Below are positions 41,940 through 53,900 of a DNA stretch of 64,000 nt, one piece after another; position 1 is the first letter of the stretch, and each line of letters starts with the position of its first letter. A model generated the notes under the pieces. That model was given only the letters and a program-made list of their open reading frames with translations. It had not been told where the DNA came from and searched no databases. The stretch comes from Euleptes europaea. Its lineage: Eukaryota; Chordata; Lepidosauria; Squamata; Sphaerodactylidae. The stretch covers positions 21,216,542-21,280,541 of the forward strand of contig NC_079322.1 in NCBI RefSeq assembly GCF_029931775.1. Direction: 5' to 3'. The translations under genes were made by a program, and so were the position numbers.

Positions 41940-44900
41940 GTGAGCCCCCCCCTCCCCCGGGGCAGGGCGCCTGCAGCCCCATCCTCAGCATCCTCAGCAT
42001 CCTCAGCATCCTCATCCTCTTAGTTCTGTTCGCAAAAGATTGTACAATTTCATTTTAGACGGGAGAGGGGGAAGTCGCTTGATCGTTGAATTGGAAAGAT
42101 TATTTATTGGCTTTCACGGTCAGAGTTCATTGGTTCTCGTAGGCTATCCGGGCTGTGTGACCGTGGCCTTGGGATCTTCTTTCCGGTCGTTTCGCCAGCA
42201 GCTGTGGCCGGCATCCGCTGGCGAAACGTCAGGAAAGAAAATACCAAGACCACGGTTACACAGCCCGGATGACCTACGAGAACCAATAGAAATATTATTG
42301 GTTTTTCTCTTTATTATTATTATTATTCTATTGTTTTTATGGATATGTTAAATGAAGAAAAAATAAAAAATATATGTATTTTTAAAAAATCATCATCATC
42401 ATCATCCACTAGCGTGGCGTCGGGGTTAAGAGCAGGGGCTTGGAGCAATGGACTCAGAGCTGGAGAACCGGGTTGGTTTCGCCGCTCCTCCGCGTGAAGC
42501 CAGCTGGGGACCGGGGGCTAGTCACAGCTCTCTCAGCCTCACCCACCTCACAGGGTGCTTGTTGGGGGGGGGAGGGGATTGTAAGCCGCTTTAAGACTCC
42601 TTAGAGGTAGAGAAAAACGGGGTGTAAGAACCAACTCTTCTTCTTGCTAGAGAGCCAGTGCGGCGTGGTGGTTTGGAGCGGTGGACTCTGAGCTGGAGAA
42701 CCCGGGTTGGTTTCTCCGCTCCTCCGCATGAAGCCAGCTGGTGACCGTGGTTTAGTCACAGCTCTCTCAGCCCCACCTACCTCACAGGGTGTTTGTTGTG
42801 GGGAGGTGATTGTAAGCCGCTTTAAGACTCCTTGTGTGTGTGTGTTAAGTGCCATCAAGTCACTTCCGTCTCATGGCTACCCTATGAATGAAAGTCCTCC
42901 ACAATGTCCTATCTTTGACAGCCTTGTTCAGATCTTGCAAATTGAAGGCTGTGGCTTCCTTTATTGAGTCAATCCATCTCTTGTTGGGTCTTCCTCTTTT
43001 CCTACTGCCCTCAACTTTTCCTAGCATGACGGTCTTTTCCAGTGACTCTTGTCGTCTCATGACAGGACCAAAATACGACATCCTCAGTTTAGTCATTTTA
43101 GCTTCTAGGGTCAGTTCAGGCTTGATTTGCTCTATAACCCACTGATTTGAGATTCCTTAGAGGTAAAGAAAAACGGGGTGTAAGAATCCAACTCTTCTTG
43201 CTAGAGAGCCAGTGCAGCGTAGTGGTTAAGAGCGGTGGTTTGGAGCGGTGGACTCTGATCTGGAGAACCAGGTTTGATTCCCCACTCCTCCACATGAGTG
43301 GCAGGCGCTAATCTGGTGAACCAGGTTGGTTTCCCGCTCCTACCCATGAAGCCTGCTGGGTGATCTTGGGCTAGTCACACTCTCTCAGCCTCACCTACCT
43401 CACAGGGTGCCTGTTGTGGGAAGGGAAGGCGGTTGTAAGCTGGTTTGATTCTTCCTTAAGTGGTAGAGAAAGTTGGCATATAAAAACCAACTCTTCATAA
43501 TAATAATAATAACTTGCACCTGGAAACATCTCACTGATTTTAGTGGAACTTTCTTTCCAAGGAATGAGTTGTTCATCCCAGGCATCTTTACTCAGAAGTA
43601 GGCTAGGAAATAGGCCCCTCCCTATTCCTTCTGAATTACTGCCCGCTTAAACTTTGCCATGCTAGGAAAATTTGAAGGCAGCAGGTAAAGGGGAAGACCC
43701 AATATGAGAGGGATCGACTATCAAGGAAGCCAGAGCCCACAGTTTGCAAGACCTGAGTAAGGCTGTTAAGGATAGGACATTTTGGAGGACAATGTTTTGT
43801 AGGGTTGCCATGAGTCGGAAGAGACTGGACGGCACTTAACGCGCACGCACACACTCAGTTTGCTAAGGTCACCTGGGTGCAAGTTGTGGACCGGGAGGGA
43901 ACAGAGCAGATCTGTTCGTTTAAAAAGGCTGCTTGCTTAGTTGTTTGTGTGTTTTATTCTGCCATTTCCAGGGTCTTAATGATGCTGGTTTTAACTGATT
44001 AATATCTATTTTCCGAATGTACACATTTTCATTTTGTATACTGGGAAACCGCAGTGAGCGCACCAGCAAAAGCGGTATGCAAATAGATGGAATCAGTGAA
44101 GACCCCTGCCTCCTACCAGTTCCCAGGGCTGGAGCCAAGGCTGTGATCCCCATGTGCACGCGTTGACTTGGGAGTAAATCCCATGAGGCTCGATGGGATT
44201 TGCTGCTGAGTATCGGCCATACATCAGCTTTGAAAAGGGATCTCCGGAGTTTCCCGGGAGGGTTGCAGGCATCGGAGGGAGGGGAAATGCCTATCCGCAA
44301 AGGTGGGAGGGCTAGATGCTGTCGAACTGTGTTCAGGATGGACGAGCTCCCTCCCTCCAGACCCTTCCTGAGCAAATCCCTCAGGGCCTTTTTGTTTTCC
44401 CTTGTCCAGAAGACGTGAAGTGGATTGACTTAGCGGATGACGTGATGGTTCAGGAGAGACCTCCGCCTGAGGAGTGTAAGCAGTTCAGCCCCGGTGAGTC
44501 TCTCCTCCTCCTCCGCCCTGCCAGCCTCCTGAAAACAAATCCCGGCACTGAAAGTATCCCGGGTGACATATTCCCCGTCTCTTGTTATTCTCTCTCTTTT
44601 ACCAAAAAGGTCAATGCAAATGTAGGAAGATCAAGCCAACGCTGGCCACGTACCTCGCCAAAAACTACAGCTACGGTAAGTTAATTTTTTAAAAATCCCT
44701 GCATTTTGTCTTTAAGTGTTTGAACTCACCTCTCTTCCTTCTTGGTGTGATTGGGATGATTTTCATCACTGTATCGTTTTCCCCACCTAGACTGCTGTGG
44801 ACAAGATCTCTTTTCACGATTATGAAATCTGATTCATTCCTTAGCCAACCAGTATCTTGAGGGAAACTGTTTAAAAGAATTCGTCCCTTCTGGTTTTTCC

Positions 44901-47900
44901 CAGTTTCCTTGTACTCTTTCCCACATTCTAACTAAGAAAAAAGCATTGATCTTCAGGAGATGGAAATTCTCAGTTAGATCAAATACAAGCAGTTGTTAAT
45001 TCCAGATAGATGTTTGATGATGGTACATTACAATGAACCTATCTAGCTTGTGGTCTAAGTTGTGAAAGCACTAAAATAATTGTTTAATTGAAGACCACTG
45101 TGGGCTTCAAACAACGTGGTACCTAAGGCTCTTTGGATACAACCTGGAGTAAGGTAGGCAGAAGTCCATTTGAAATCTATGTGTTTTTAAGTTACTTAAA
45201 TGAAAGTAACTTAAATGAAAGTTTAGGGCTCCAATTCCCTGCACACTTATTTGGGATAAATCCCATTGCACTCACTGGTATTACTTCTGAAACATGCACA
45301 GAGTGGCTCCAGTGATTTACTCAGAATTACATGCCAATCCTAATCATGTTTATTCGGAAGCAGGTGCCATTGATTTTAATGGGTCCAGTTTTCCATAGGA
45401 TGCACAACAGGATCAGGGAGCTTCCTAATAAATTTGCATGGGATTGTAACTGTGTATCCCAATTTTATGCACATTTACTCAGAAATGTTCCACTGAGTTT
45501 AATAGAATTTATTGCCAAGTGGGTGTGCACCATTCCAGCTTTCTTCTCCCCCCATCCCAGACTCTATATAGTGGTTAGAGTGTCAGATCTGGATCTAAGA
45601 GACCCAAGTTCAAATCTCTAGTGTGCCGTGAAGATAACATGTAGATGGGAAGAATGTTGTATGTCACTTTGGGTACCCTTTGAGAAGAAAGGTGGGGTAT
45701 ATAAGAAGTAAATAAAATAAATATATCTTGATGTGTAGATATGATTCAGCAAATGTGTAAATAATTTAGACTGAAGCCAGTTGACTTACTTCCAAGCAAA
45801 GATGTTCCATTTTGAGGTGGTAGACTTCTGTGGAAATCACAAAAGTAGGTCAGGTTCTTCCTTTAAATGTTAAAAAACCCTTTTATAAATTCAAATGATT
45901 AAATTATAAGTCATTTTAGAGAAGTTGGTATTGATTTTACTAAGTGGAACCATGTGAAAGAAAGAGAGAAAGAAAGAGATGTGTTTTATTGGGCAGTTTT
46001 GCTAGAACTAGAAAACTACATTACAATTACTTGCTTCATTTTCTAGATGTAAATGGGGTAAGCTTTTGTGCCAAATAAATATACAAATATCACCCAGCTT
46101 CTTTTCTCAACCATTTTACATGTTTTATTAGTAGTAATGTTAGCAGTATTTTATTACTCATTATTTAAACAACATCTAAAACACCCTTTTGACTAAATAC
46201 AAGGAGCCAAATTGCTTTCCCGCAGGTTTAGAATCTTTGAGGTGGGACCCAGAGGGGACAGGCATAGGGTGCGATGAGATGGAATATTTTGCAGGGATCA
46301 AGAGATTTGATTATGAGGACTGGATCAAAACTTTATTATTTCCACATATGTACTATTTTCCAGCTCTTTAGTTCCCAAAACAGCTGATGATGAATAAAAA
46401 TGAGATCATTAAATCACTGTTACACTGATCCATCTAAAGAGGTCCAGAAGCATAGGTGAACTTCTTCACACAAGACTTATTGGATCAGAATGAAATGGTA
46501 GGCGTAAATCTGATACGTATCCTGATATGCATCAGACTGCACATCCAAGAGCAGGGGCTATGAATGTCCACACTGCATTGCTTTCCATAGGATGCACATC
46601 TGAATGCACAGACCCATCTGCATGTCGAAACTTGTAAATCCATGATTGCTTTAACGGCAGCTGGAGGGACTGAGTCATAATATAACCACTTAGAGATATG
46701 GTATACCAGGAAAAGAAAAGAAAAACCCTCAGAACTTTTGAAAGAACAGACACATTTTAATACTCAGAAACGAGTTCCGTAATCCAAGGGGACATACTCC
46801 CTAGAGCTGTGATCCCCATCATCGTGCCTGGTGGTACCATGGTCTTTACCAGTGTGTTTCCTAGCATCCACTTTTGAAAAGAGCCAATCATAGCTTTCCT
46901 ACATCTCAGTGGAGCAAGAGGTTGTTTTGACCCTGCTCTACTAGGTTGATAACTGCACACATCGTATATGAGAGACATATACAAACCAGTATTACAACTA
47001 GAACCAATCTGACCAGATGTTTTGAGTAATTGGTAATAGATTTTACAATCTATACACATGCCTGCTTTGATTTGAACTGTTTGTATATGTATTTGTTTAT
47101 TTATGTAAATGTGTGCAGGCTTAACATGGGTTTTAATTAACCACGGATGAAGGCCCAATAGGCCGAAACGTGTTTGGTATGTGGTTACAGATATCAACCT
47201 TAGGAAATGCCATTGTGCTATTTTAATGTTTTTAAATATTTTTAACCTTTACATAGCGCTTCGAATAAATTATATTTTCAGCATTTTCAGCATTTATATA
47301 CATATTTTTTTTCTTTCTACCCAACCTTGGGTACCGCTATTCTGACCTCCCACCATTTTCTGTTGGCCCCGCCATTAATGGCAGTCATTTTGTGGTGGTG
47401 CCCATTCCCTGTTACCATGTTCCAAAGTGCCTCCAAGCTCAACATGGTAGCGGACCCTGCCCTAGAAAGTGAGCTATGCAGAGGAGCTTGCTTGGGAGTA
47501 AATACACAGCATATCTATTCATCCTGTTGCGTTGTATGTTGCAGTTCTCCGTGCAAAAGCCAAGAGCCTGGAGAGAGGCAGCTGTAATGAAATAGTCACA
47601 ACTGTCGAAGTGAACGAAGTCTTAAAATCATCAACTCCAATTCCCCACTCCCAAGTCCATCTGTATGCCAATTCGTCCTGCCGATGCCCACCTCTTGCAC
47701 CAAATCAAGATGTCCTCATTATGTGCTATGAATGGCGCTCAAGGTAAGCGGCAATACTGTAGCAAGAATCTGCATTTGAGTTAAGAATGTTTTGTTCTCT
47801 TTTTTTGGCAAACATAATAAACAATTTTTTCTACCACTTAAGGGAGAATCAAACTGGCTTACAATCGCCTTCCCTCCCCCTCCCCACAGCAGATACCCTG

Positions 47901-50900
47901 AGAGGTAGATGGGGCTGAGAGAGTTCTAAGAGCTGTGACTAGCCCAAGGTCACCCAGCTGGCTTCATGTGTAGGAGTGGGGAAACCCAGTTCACCAGATT
48001 AGCCTCTGCTGCTCATGTGGAGGAGTGGGGAATCAAACCCGGTTTTCCAGATCAGAGTCCACCGCTCCAAACCACTGCTGTTAAACACTATACCACACTG
48101 GCTGGATGATCTTGCTAGCTGGGTGCTGGTATGTTAATGTCATTTTAATGCATGTTATATTTATTGTTCTAATGTTTAATTGATTTTAACTCTTGATTGT
48201 AGATTGTTTTATTGCATTTCATATTATTTCTATTTGTCTTGGGTCCTGAGCTGGTTGAAGGAAAGGCGGGCATATAAATGGTTTGAATAAATAAATATGC
48301 CTCCAGAGTGAGGCAGCTCCATGCATGCCTGTGAGATCTAGAGTTGCCAGATCCGGGTTAGGAAATACCTGGAAATTTTGGGGGCGAGCCTGAGGAGGGT
48401 GGGGTTTGGAAAGGGGAGGGACTTCAATGCCATAGAGGCCAATTTGCTAAAGTGGCCATTTTCTCCAGGTGAACTGGTCTCTATCAGCTAGAGATCAGTT
48501 GTAATAGCAGGAGATCTCCAGCTAGTACCTCGAGGTTGTCAACCCTACTAAGATGGGGAGACAAGAACTAATCCTTAAAAGAACTCTGTTAATCGGGTCA
48601 GTATCATCTACTTATTGAAGGGCTGAGAATGCAACCGTAGTGAGACCCAATGTGGTGTATGGCTCGTGTGCGAGAGTTATAATTGGACTGATCTAGGTTG
48701 AAATCCCTGCCCATTCAGGACGCTCACTGGCTGACTTTGGATCAATCGCGATCTCTCAGTCTGTGTTACCAGTGAGAGTTGTTAGCTTTTTGGAAGAAAA
48801 GTAGGATACACATTTGACTATTATTAATGATAAAATCTGAGCTCTAATGCAAGGGTATGGAGAGTGACATGACTGCCAAACTTCCCCCTTTCCTTTTCAA
48901 AGCAGAGGGGTGAGACAGGAGATAAGCAGAAATTTGTGTTTAAGCAAGGGTTAAGGGGATGGGAACAGAGCTCAGTGGTAGAACCCATGTTTTTCATACA
49001 GAAGATTCCTGGTTCGGTCCCTGGCGTCTGACGTTAAAGATATCACCTCTCAAGAAAGACCAGTGTGGTGTAGTAGTTAAGAGCAGTGGACTCTAATCTG
49101 GAGAACTGAGTTTGATTCCTCACCCCTCCACAAGTGCGGCGGATGCTAATCTGGTGAACCTGGTTGGTTTCTGCACTCCTCCACGTGAAGCCAGCTGGGT
49201 GACCTTGGGCTAGTCACTGTTCTCGTAGAGCTCTCTCAGCCTCATCTACCTCACAAGGTGTCTGTGGTGGGGAGAGGAAGGGAAGGAGATTGTAAACCGG
49301 TTTGATTCTCTTTGCAAGGTAGACAAAATTGGCGTATAAAAACCAACTACTCTTTTTCTTCTTACTTGAGACCCTGACATAATACTACCAATTAGAGGAG
49401 ATAATACTTACCTAGAAGGACCAGTGATGAGGCTTAATATAAAGCAGTTTCTTATGTTTGTGTGGAATGAGTTTCCAGTTTTTATTCTGGTGACAATAGG
49501 ATTGAAACTAAGGGGGAATGTGTCAGAAACATGATATTGATTAATCTTGTGGTGTTTGAGAATGTGGGAGCATCAGGGTTAAGCCTTTCAAAATAAATAC
49601 GGCTCAGGAATGGGAAACGTTTAGAAAGACTTACATAATTCCAATATGGAACAAGTTTGCCGATGCTGTTTTTAAAGGTCACTGAGGTTTTCGTTATATA
49701 TTCTTTGTCAAAGGATTGGGAGGATTCATCAAAAACAACATATTGTGTTTCCCATTGAACTTGGCAGTATGTAAACAAGGCTTAAGTTACAGTGGCTTTA
49801 AAAAATGTCAGAAGTAACGGTCACTTGCTTGGACGAGTGCTGAAAAAAATACCACATGCTTGTTTCCTATCGCCGTTTCCCCTTCCATGATTATATTGAG
49901 GGGATGAGTGGCATTTGTAGGAGATGTCTGACTCTGTCTTGGATTAGAGGAAAGCAGAAGTGTTGTGGTGAACTTGGGCCATAGCAAGAAAAGCTTCCTA
50001 GGGGTCTGGCTGGATCCACATTCGAAAATGTTCTCCTACCACAGCAGCAGCACAAGCATCCCCCCCTGCACTCACGATTCCAGTGTCACTTCTCGTGGCT
50101 GTCCCATGCTCCTTCCCCTTCTCATATCATCCCTGCACAAAAGCATATGTAATAAACAGCCACAACACCTCTTTGTACAACGTACTGCAATCACAAATAT
50201 AATTCACATAGATGAGCCAACTGCATGAAATGACATTCACAAAACCATGAAGTATGTATGCCAGAATATAATATATCCAACCAATACATGCAACAGTCAT
50301 TCAATAAACACAAACACTAATATCAACTATGCATTGATTCAGCTGTTTGCATTGATTCAGCTGTTTGCCTATGAACTGAGTTCTGGTGAATTCAAGTCAC
50401 TACAGCTGCACTGAACTGACTTTATGTGAAATTGTTCTGTAACTTTAGGATTTTCATTGCATAGCAGATAGTTATTCAGGATCATAGCTGATATTAGTGT
50501 ATGTGTTTATTGTATGATTGTTGCATGTATTGGTTGGATATATTATATTTTGGCATACATACATCATGATTTTGTGAATGATTTAATGAGGTTGGCTCAT
50601 CTATGTGAATTTGTGATTGCACAAAAGCATAGGCACAAGAACAGTCACACAGGAACCCGGTGTGGCCCAAAACCTCCATCCCTCCTTTCTTTCTCTATCG
50701 AGCAGTGCTGCCGCACAGTTCAGAATGGAAGGGGGGGATCCTTTTAAAGCTCTAAAGGAGTGGCGGTAGAGATGCCAGGCCTGCAGGTAGGACCTGGGGA
50801 CCCCCAGGAATTACAGCACATCTCCAGACTACAGAGATCTGTTCCCCTGGAGAAAATTGATGCTTTGGAGGGTGGACTCTGTGGCATTGTACCTTACTGA

Positions 50901-53900
50901 GGTCTATCGCCTCCCCAGGCTCCGCCCCCAAAATTCCATGAGTTACCCAACCTGGATCCTGCAACCCTATCCCCACCATCCCCTGCTGGTGGCCAGGGGG
51001 GACCAGGCAACCCTAGGTGGTGGTGAGCTGCCACATGGCATTTATTGGAAAGCATGGCTTAGCTTTGCCCCGCTCCCTATAGTGGCCATGGAAGACCCTC
51101 CAGATGGGAGCAGCACCTGCAGCCTCCCCTTTAAACTGGAGAAAGCGGGATAGGTAGATGATGGGTAGCCATGTTAGTCTGTCTGCAGCAGTAGGAAAGA
51201 GCAAGAGTCCAGTAGCACCTTAAAGAAGAACAAAAATTCTGGCAGGGGATGAGCTTTTGTGAGCCACAGCTCTCTTCTTCAGATCCTCAGGTATCTGAAG
51301 AAGTGAGCTGTGGCTCACGAAAGCTCGTACCCTCGTTCTTTTCTATGGTCAGGCAACAGTGTCAGTAGATGCCATTAAACAAATGAAAATAATGCTCTTT
51401 TATCATTGAAGGTTGCTTGCTGGGGTAAAGTGTAGACGACTGGGGAAGGCAGTGGCAACCCACCCCATAAACAGAGTCTGCCTAGTAAATGTCGTGATAC
51501 TGGGGGTCACTGCTGGCCAGAGTGCTTTTCAGGAGTTGCTTTTTCAGTGCAAGCTGCTACAAGCCAAGTAGATCACGATGGGTAGCTCGCTGTATGAAGA
51601 AGTGAACTGTGTCTCACAAAAGCTCATCCCCTGCCAGAAACTTAGTCTTTAAGGTGCTACTGGACTCTGGCTCTTTTCTACTGCTGGAGAAAGTGAGGTT
51701 TATGTTTTCTTTAGAACCAACGGTGGCGAATCCCTACTTCAAACCAATGTATTTTTTTAATGTTTTGTTTATTGATGATACTGAAATCATGAAAATAAAG
51801 GGACACACAACTCATAGAAGTTAATTTATATAAATGTCGGTAGTCCCACATGTTTATCAATATTGTTTTTGCTAATGAGGATATTAGAAAAAGATAAAGA
51901 AAAATTAATCGTTATGGGCATGTAGTGGTGGAATAGTGCCATCAAGGCACAACTGGCTTATGGTGACCCCTTGGGGTTTTCAAGGCAAGAGATGTTCGGA
52001 GGTGGTTTGCCATTACCTGCCTCCATGTAGGCTGCGAGAGTTCTGAGAGAACTGTGACTAGCCCAAGGTCACCCAGTAGGCTTCATGTGGAGGAGAGAGA
52101 ATCAAACCCGGATCTCAAGATTAGAGTCCGCTGCTCTTAATCATTATACCACGCTGGCTCTCATTATGGACAAAATCCTGCCCAAATGAGAAAACAAACG
52201 AACAAACAAACATTGACTTCAACAAAATGGACTGAAGCATGAGTTGACCTCTCCCCCTGCAATCAATGGATCTTAAAAAGTGCTTAATTTGGGTTGGTCT
52301 GTCAGGTGTTTTATTTGCTTAGTACATTTCATACATTATTCTCCCCTCCTTCATCCTCACAACAACCCTGTGAAGTAGGCTGAAAGAGGAGAACTAGCTC
52401 AAATTCACTCGGCATGCTTCCATAGCGTAAGTGGGGATCTGAACCTGGGTTTCCTGGATGTTAGTCTGACACCTGAAACACTGCACCATGCCGGTCTTCT
52501 TATAATGGGACTTCTCTAAGTTGGAAATGAACTGTATCTTCTGTTCTGCCCTCTTTGATGTCTTAATTGAAATTTCAGGTTGATGCTTCTGGATGGGTGC
52601 TCAGTTGAAAAATGGAAGGACCCCTTGAGCAAAAGATTCAAGGTAAGTTCATTCACGTTACGCTTCCCTTCTTCCAGAACAGGATGCAATTCTTACTCTG
52701 GAGATGCCAGGGATGGAACCTGGGACCTTCTGCATGCCAAGCAGATGCTCTACCCCTGAGCCACAGTCCCTCCCCATTGGCTACAGCTTGTTATCATTGG
52801 CTACAGCTTGTGCTGTGGCTAGTGAGTTAACCGCATGTGTACAAGAAGCCATATTCAGGAGCACATGAACTCCGCCCCTGTCTGTATGTCTACAAGCCAC
52901 TTTTCTGTGGACAGAAGACTCCGGTTTTCCCCTTGCACCACAGGATTTCAAGAGGATGGACTCCAAGGACCACTTCCTTGGCATGCTCATCACAGTCTCT
53001 TCCAAAGGGTTCCAGGGGATTTTTTCCTCTTCTTTTCTTTTTCTCCCTTCCACTATTTATATTGCTGGAAATTCCCTCTGAAACATCTTTTGTTGGGCTT
53101 TCCCAGAGAAGCCAATTTTGCTGCTCACAGAGAGTCTGGCTTTTTGAAGTGGCTGGATAGCATTCTGCACGCTCTGCCGATTTCCCCCTTAGATTGCAGA
53201 TCGGCTGCGGCATGCAATCTATATTTTTAGAGCGGAGGTTTAAAACGCTTTGTGGTGGTGCAAGCTGGAAACGACTTGAGCGGCAATGGAGATGTGGGGG
53301 AATTGGGAAGCACAATCGTTTATACTTATAAGACCCCCCCCTTCATACCCCCCCACAACCATAGGGAAGTTGCTTGCTTAAACCATTATCCTTTGTAGCA
53401 GAGAAATCCATGAGGATACCACAAGCCCATTGGCAGGGGCAATGGTGTGCAGTGAGGAGGGCTGCCGACAAATGCGTGGGAAAGGCACATGAACACATAG
53501 TTGCAGCTATGGGGGACAGCCCAGTGAGGAAGTGGCTCCCACATGGTCGTAGGAGCACAGGTGTTACCGAAATCACTAGTACACGTGCAGCCCCTGTAGG
53601 TAGCAAAAGCATCCTTCTGCTTCGTATCTACGGGACCGCCTCCTGGTATGTTCCCCAGAGAAATCTTTGTTCATAGAGTAACAATCTATGGGTGGTTCCC
53701 AACCCAAGGAACATCTGGCTGGCCTCGGCCAGGGCTTTCTCTGCCCTGGCCCCTGCCTGGTGGAAAAGTCTCCCCAGTGAGATCAGGGCCCTGCGGGATC
53801 TTCAAGAATTTCACAGGGCCTGCAAGACGGAACTATTACGCCGGGCTTATGGTTGAGGCCAACTATGGTTCTCCCTATAAATATTGGCCTCCTTAACCCC

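Larger units (their letters stand above)
41130..41960. promoter_or_regulatory. SFRP4: CpG island over SFRP4 promoter and exon 1
   Basis: This is a dense CpG, GC-rich block with poly-G/C runs around the SFRP4 start. It begins near the GCATGCATGCATGCATGC stretch at 41140 and ends in intron 1. It creates open frames on all strands that are not genes. Confidence 0.8.

Noticed and set aside
40789-41943. Frames of 173-314 aa around the SFRP4 start
   Set aside because: Shadows of the CpG island and of SFRP4 exon 1. They are arginine/proline/alanine-rich without domains.
43920-44375. 151-aa minus-strand frame in SFRP4 intron 1
   Set aside because: No recognised domain; antisense to the intron and ends just before exon 2. 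Likely chance.
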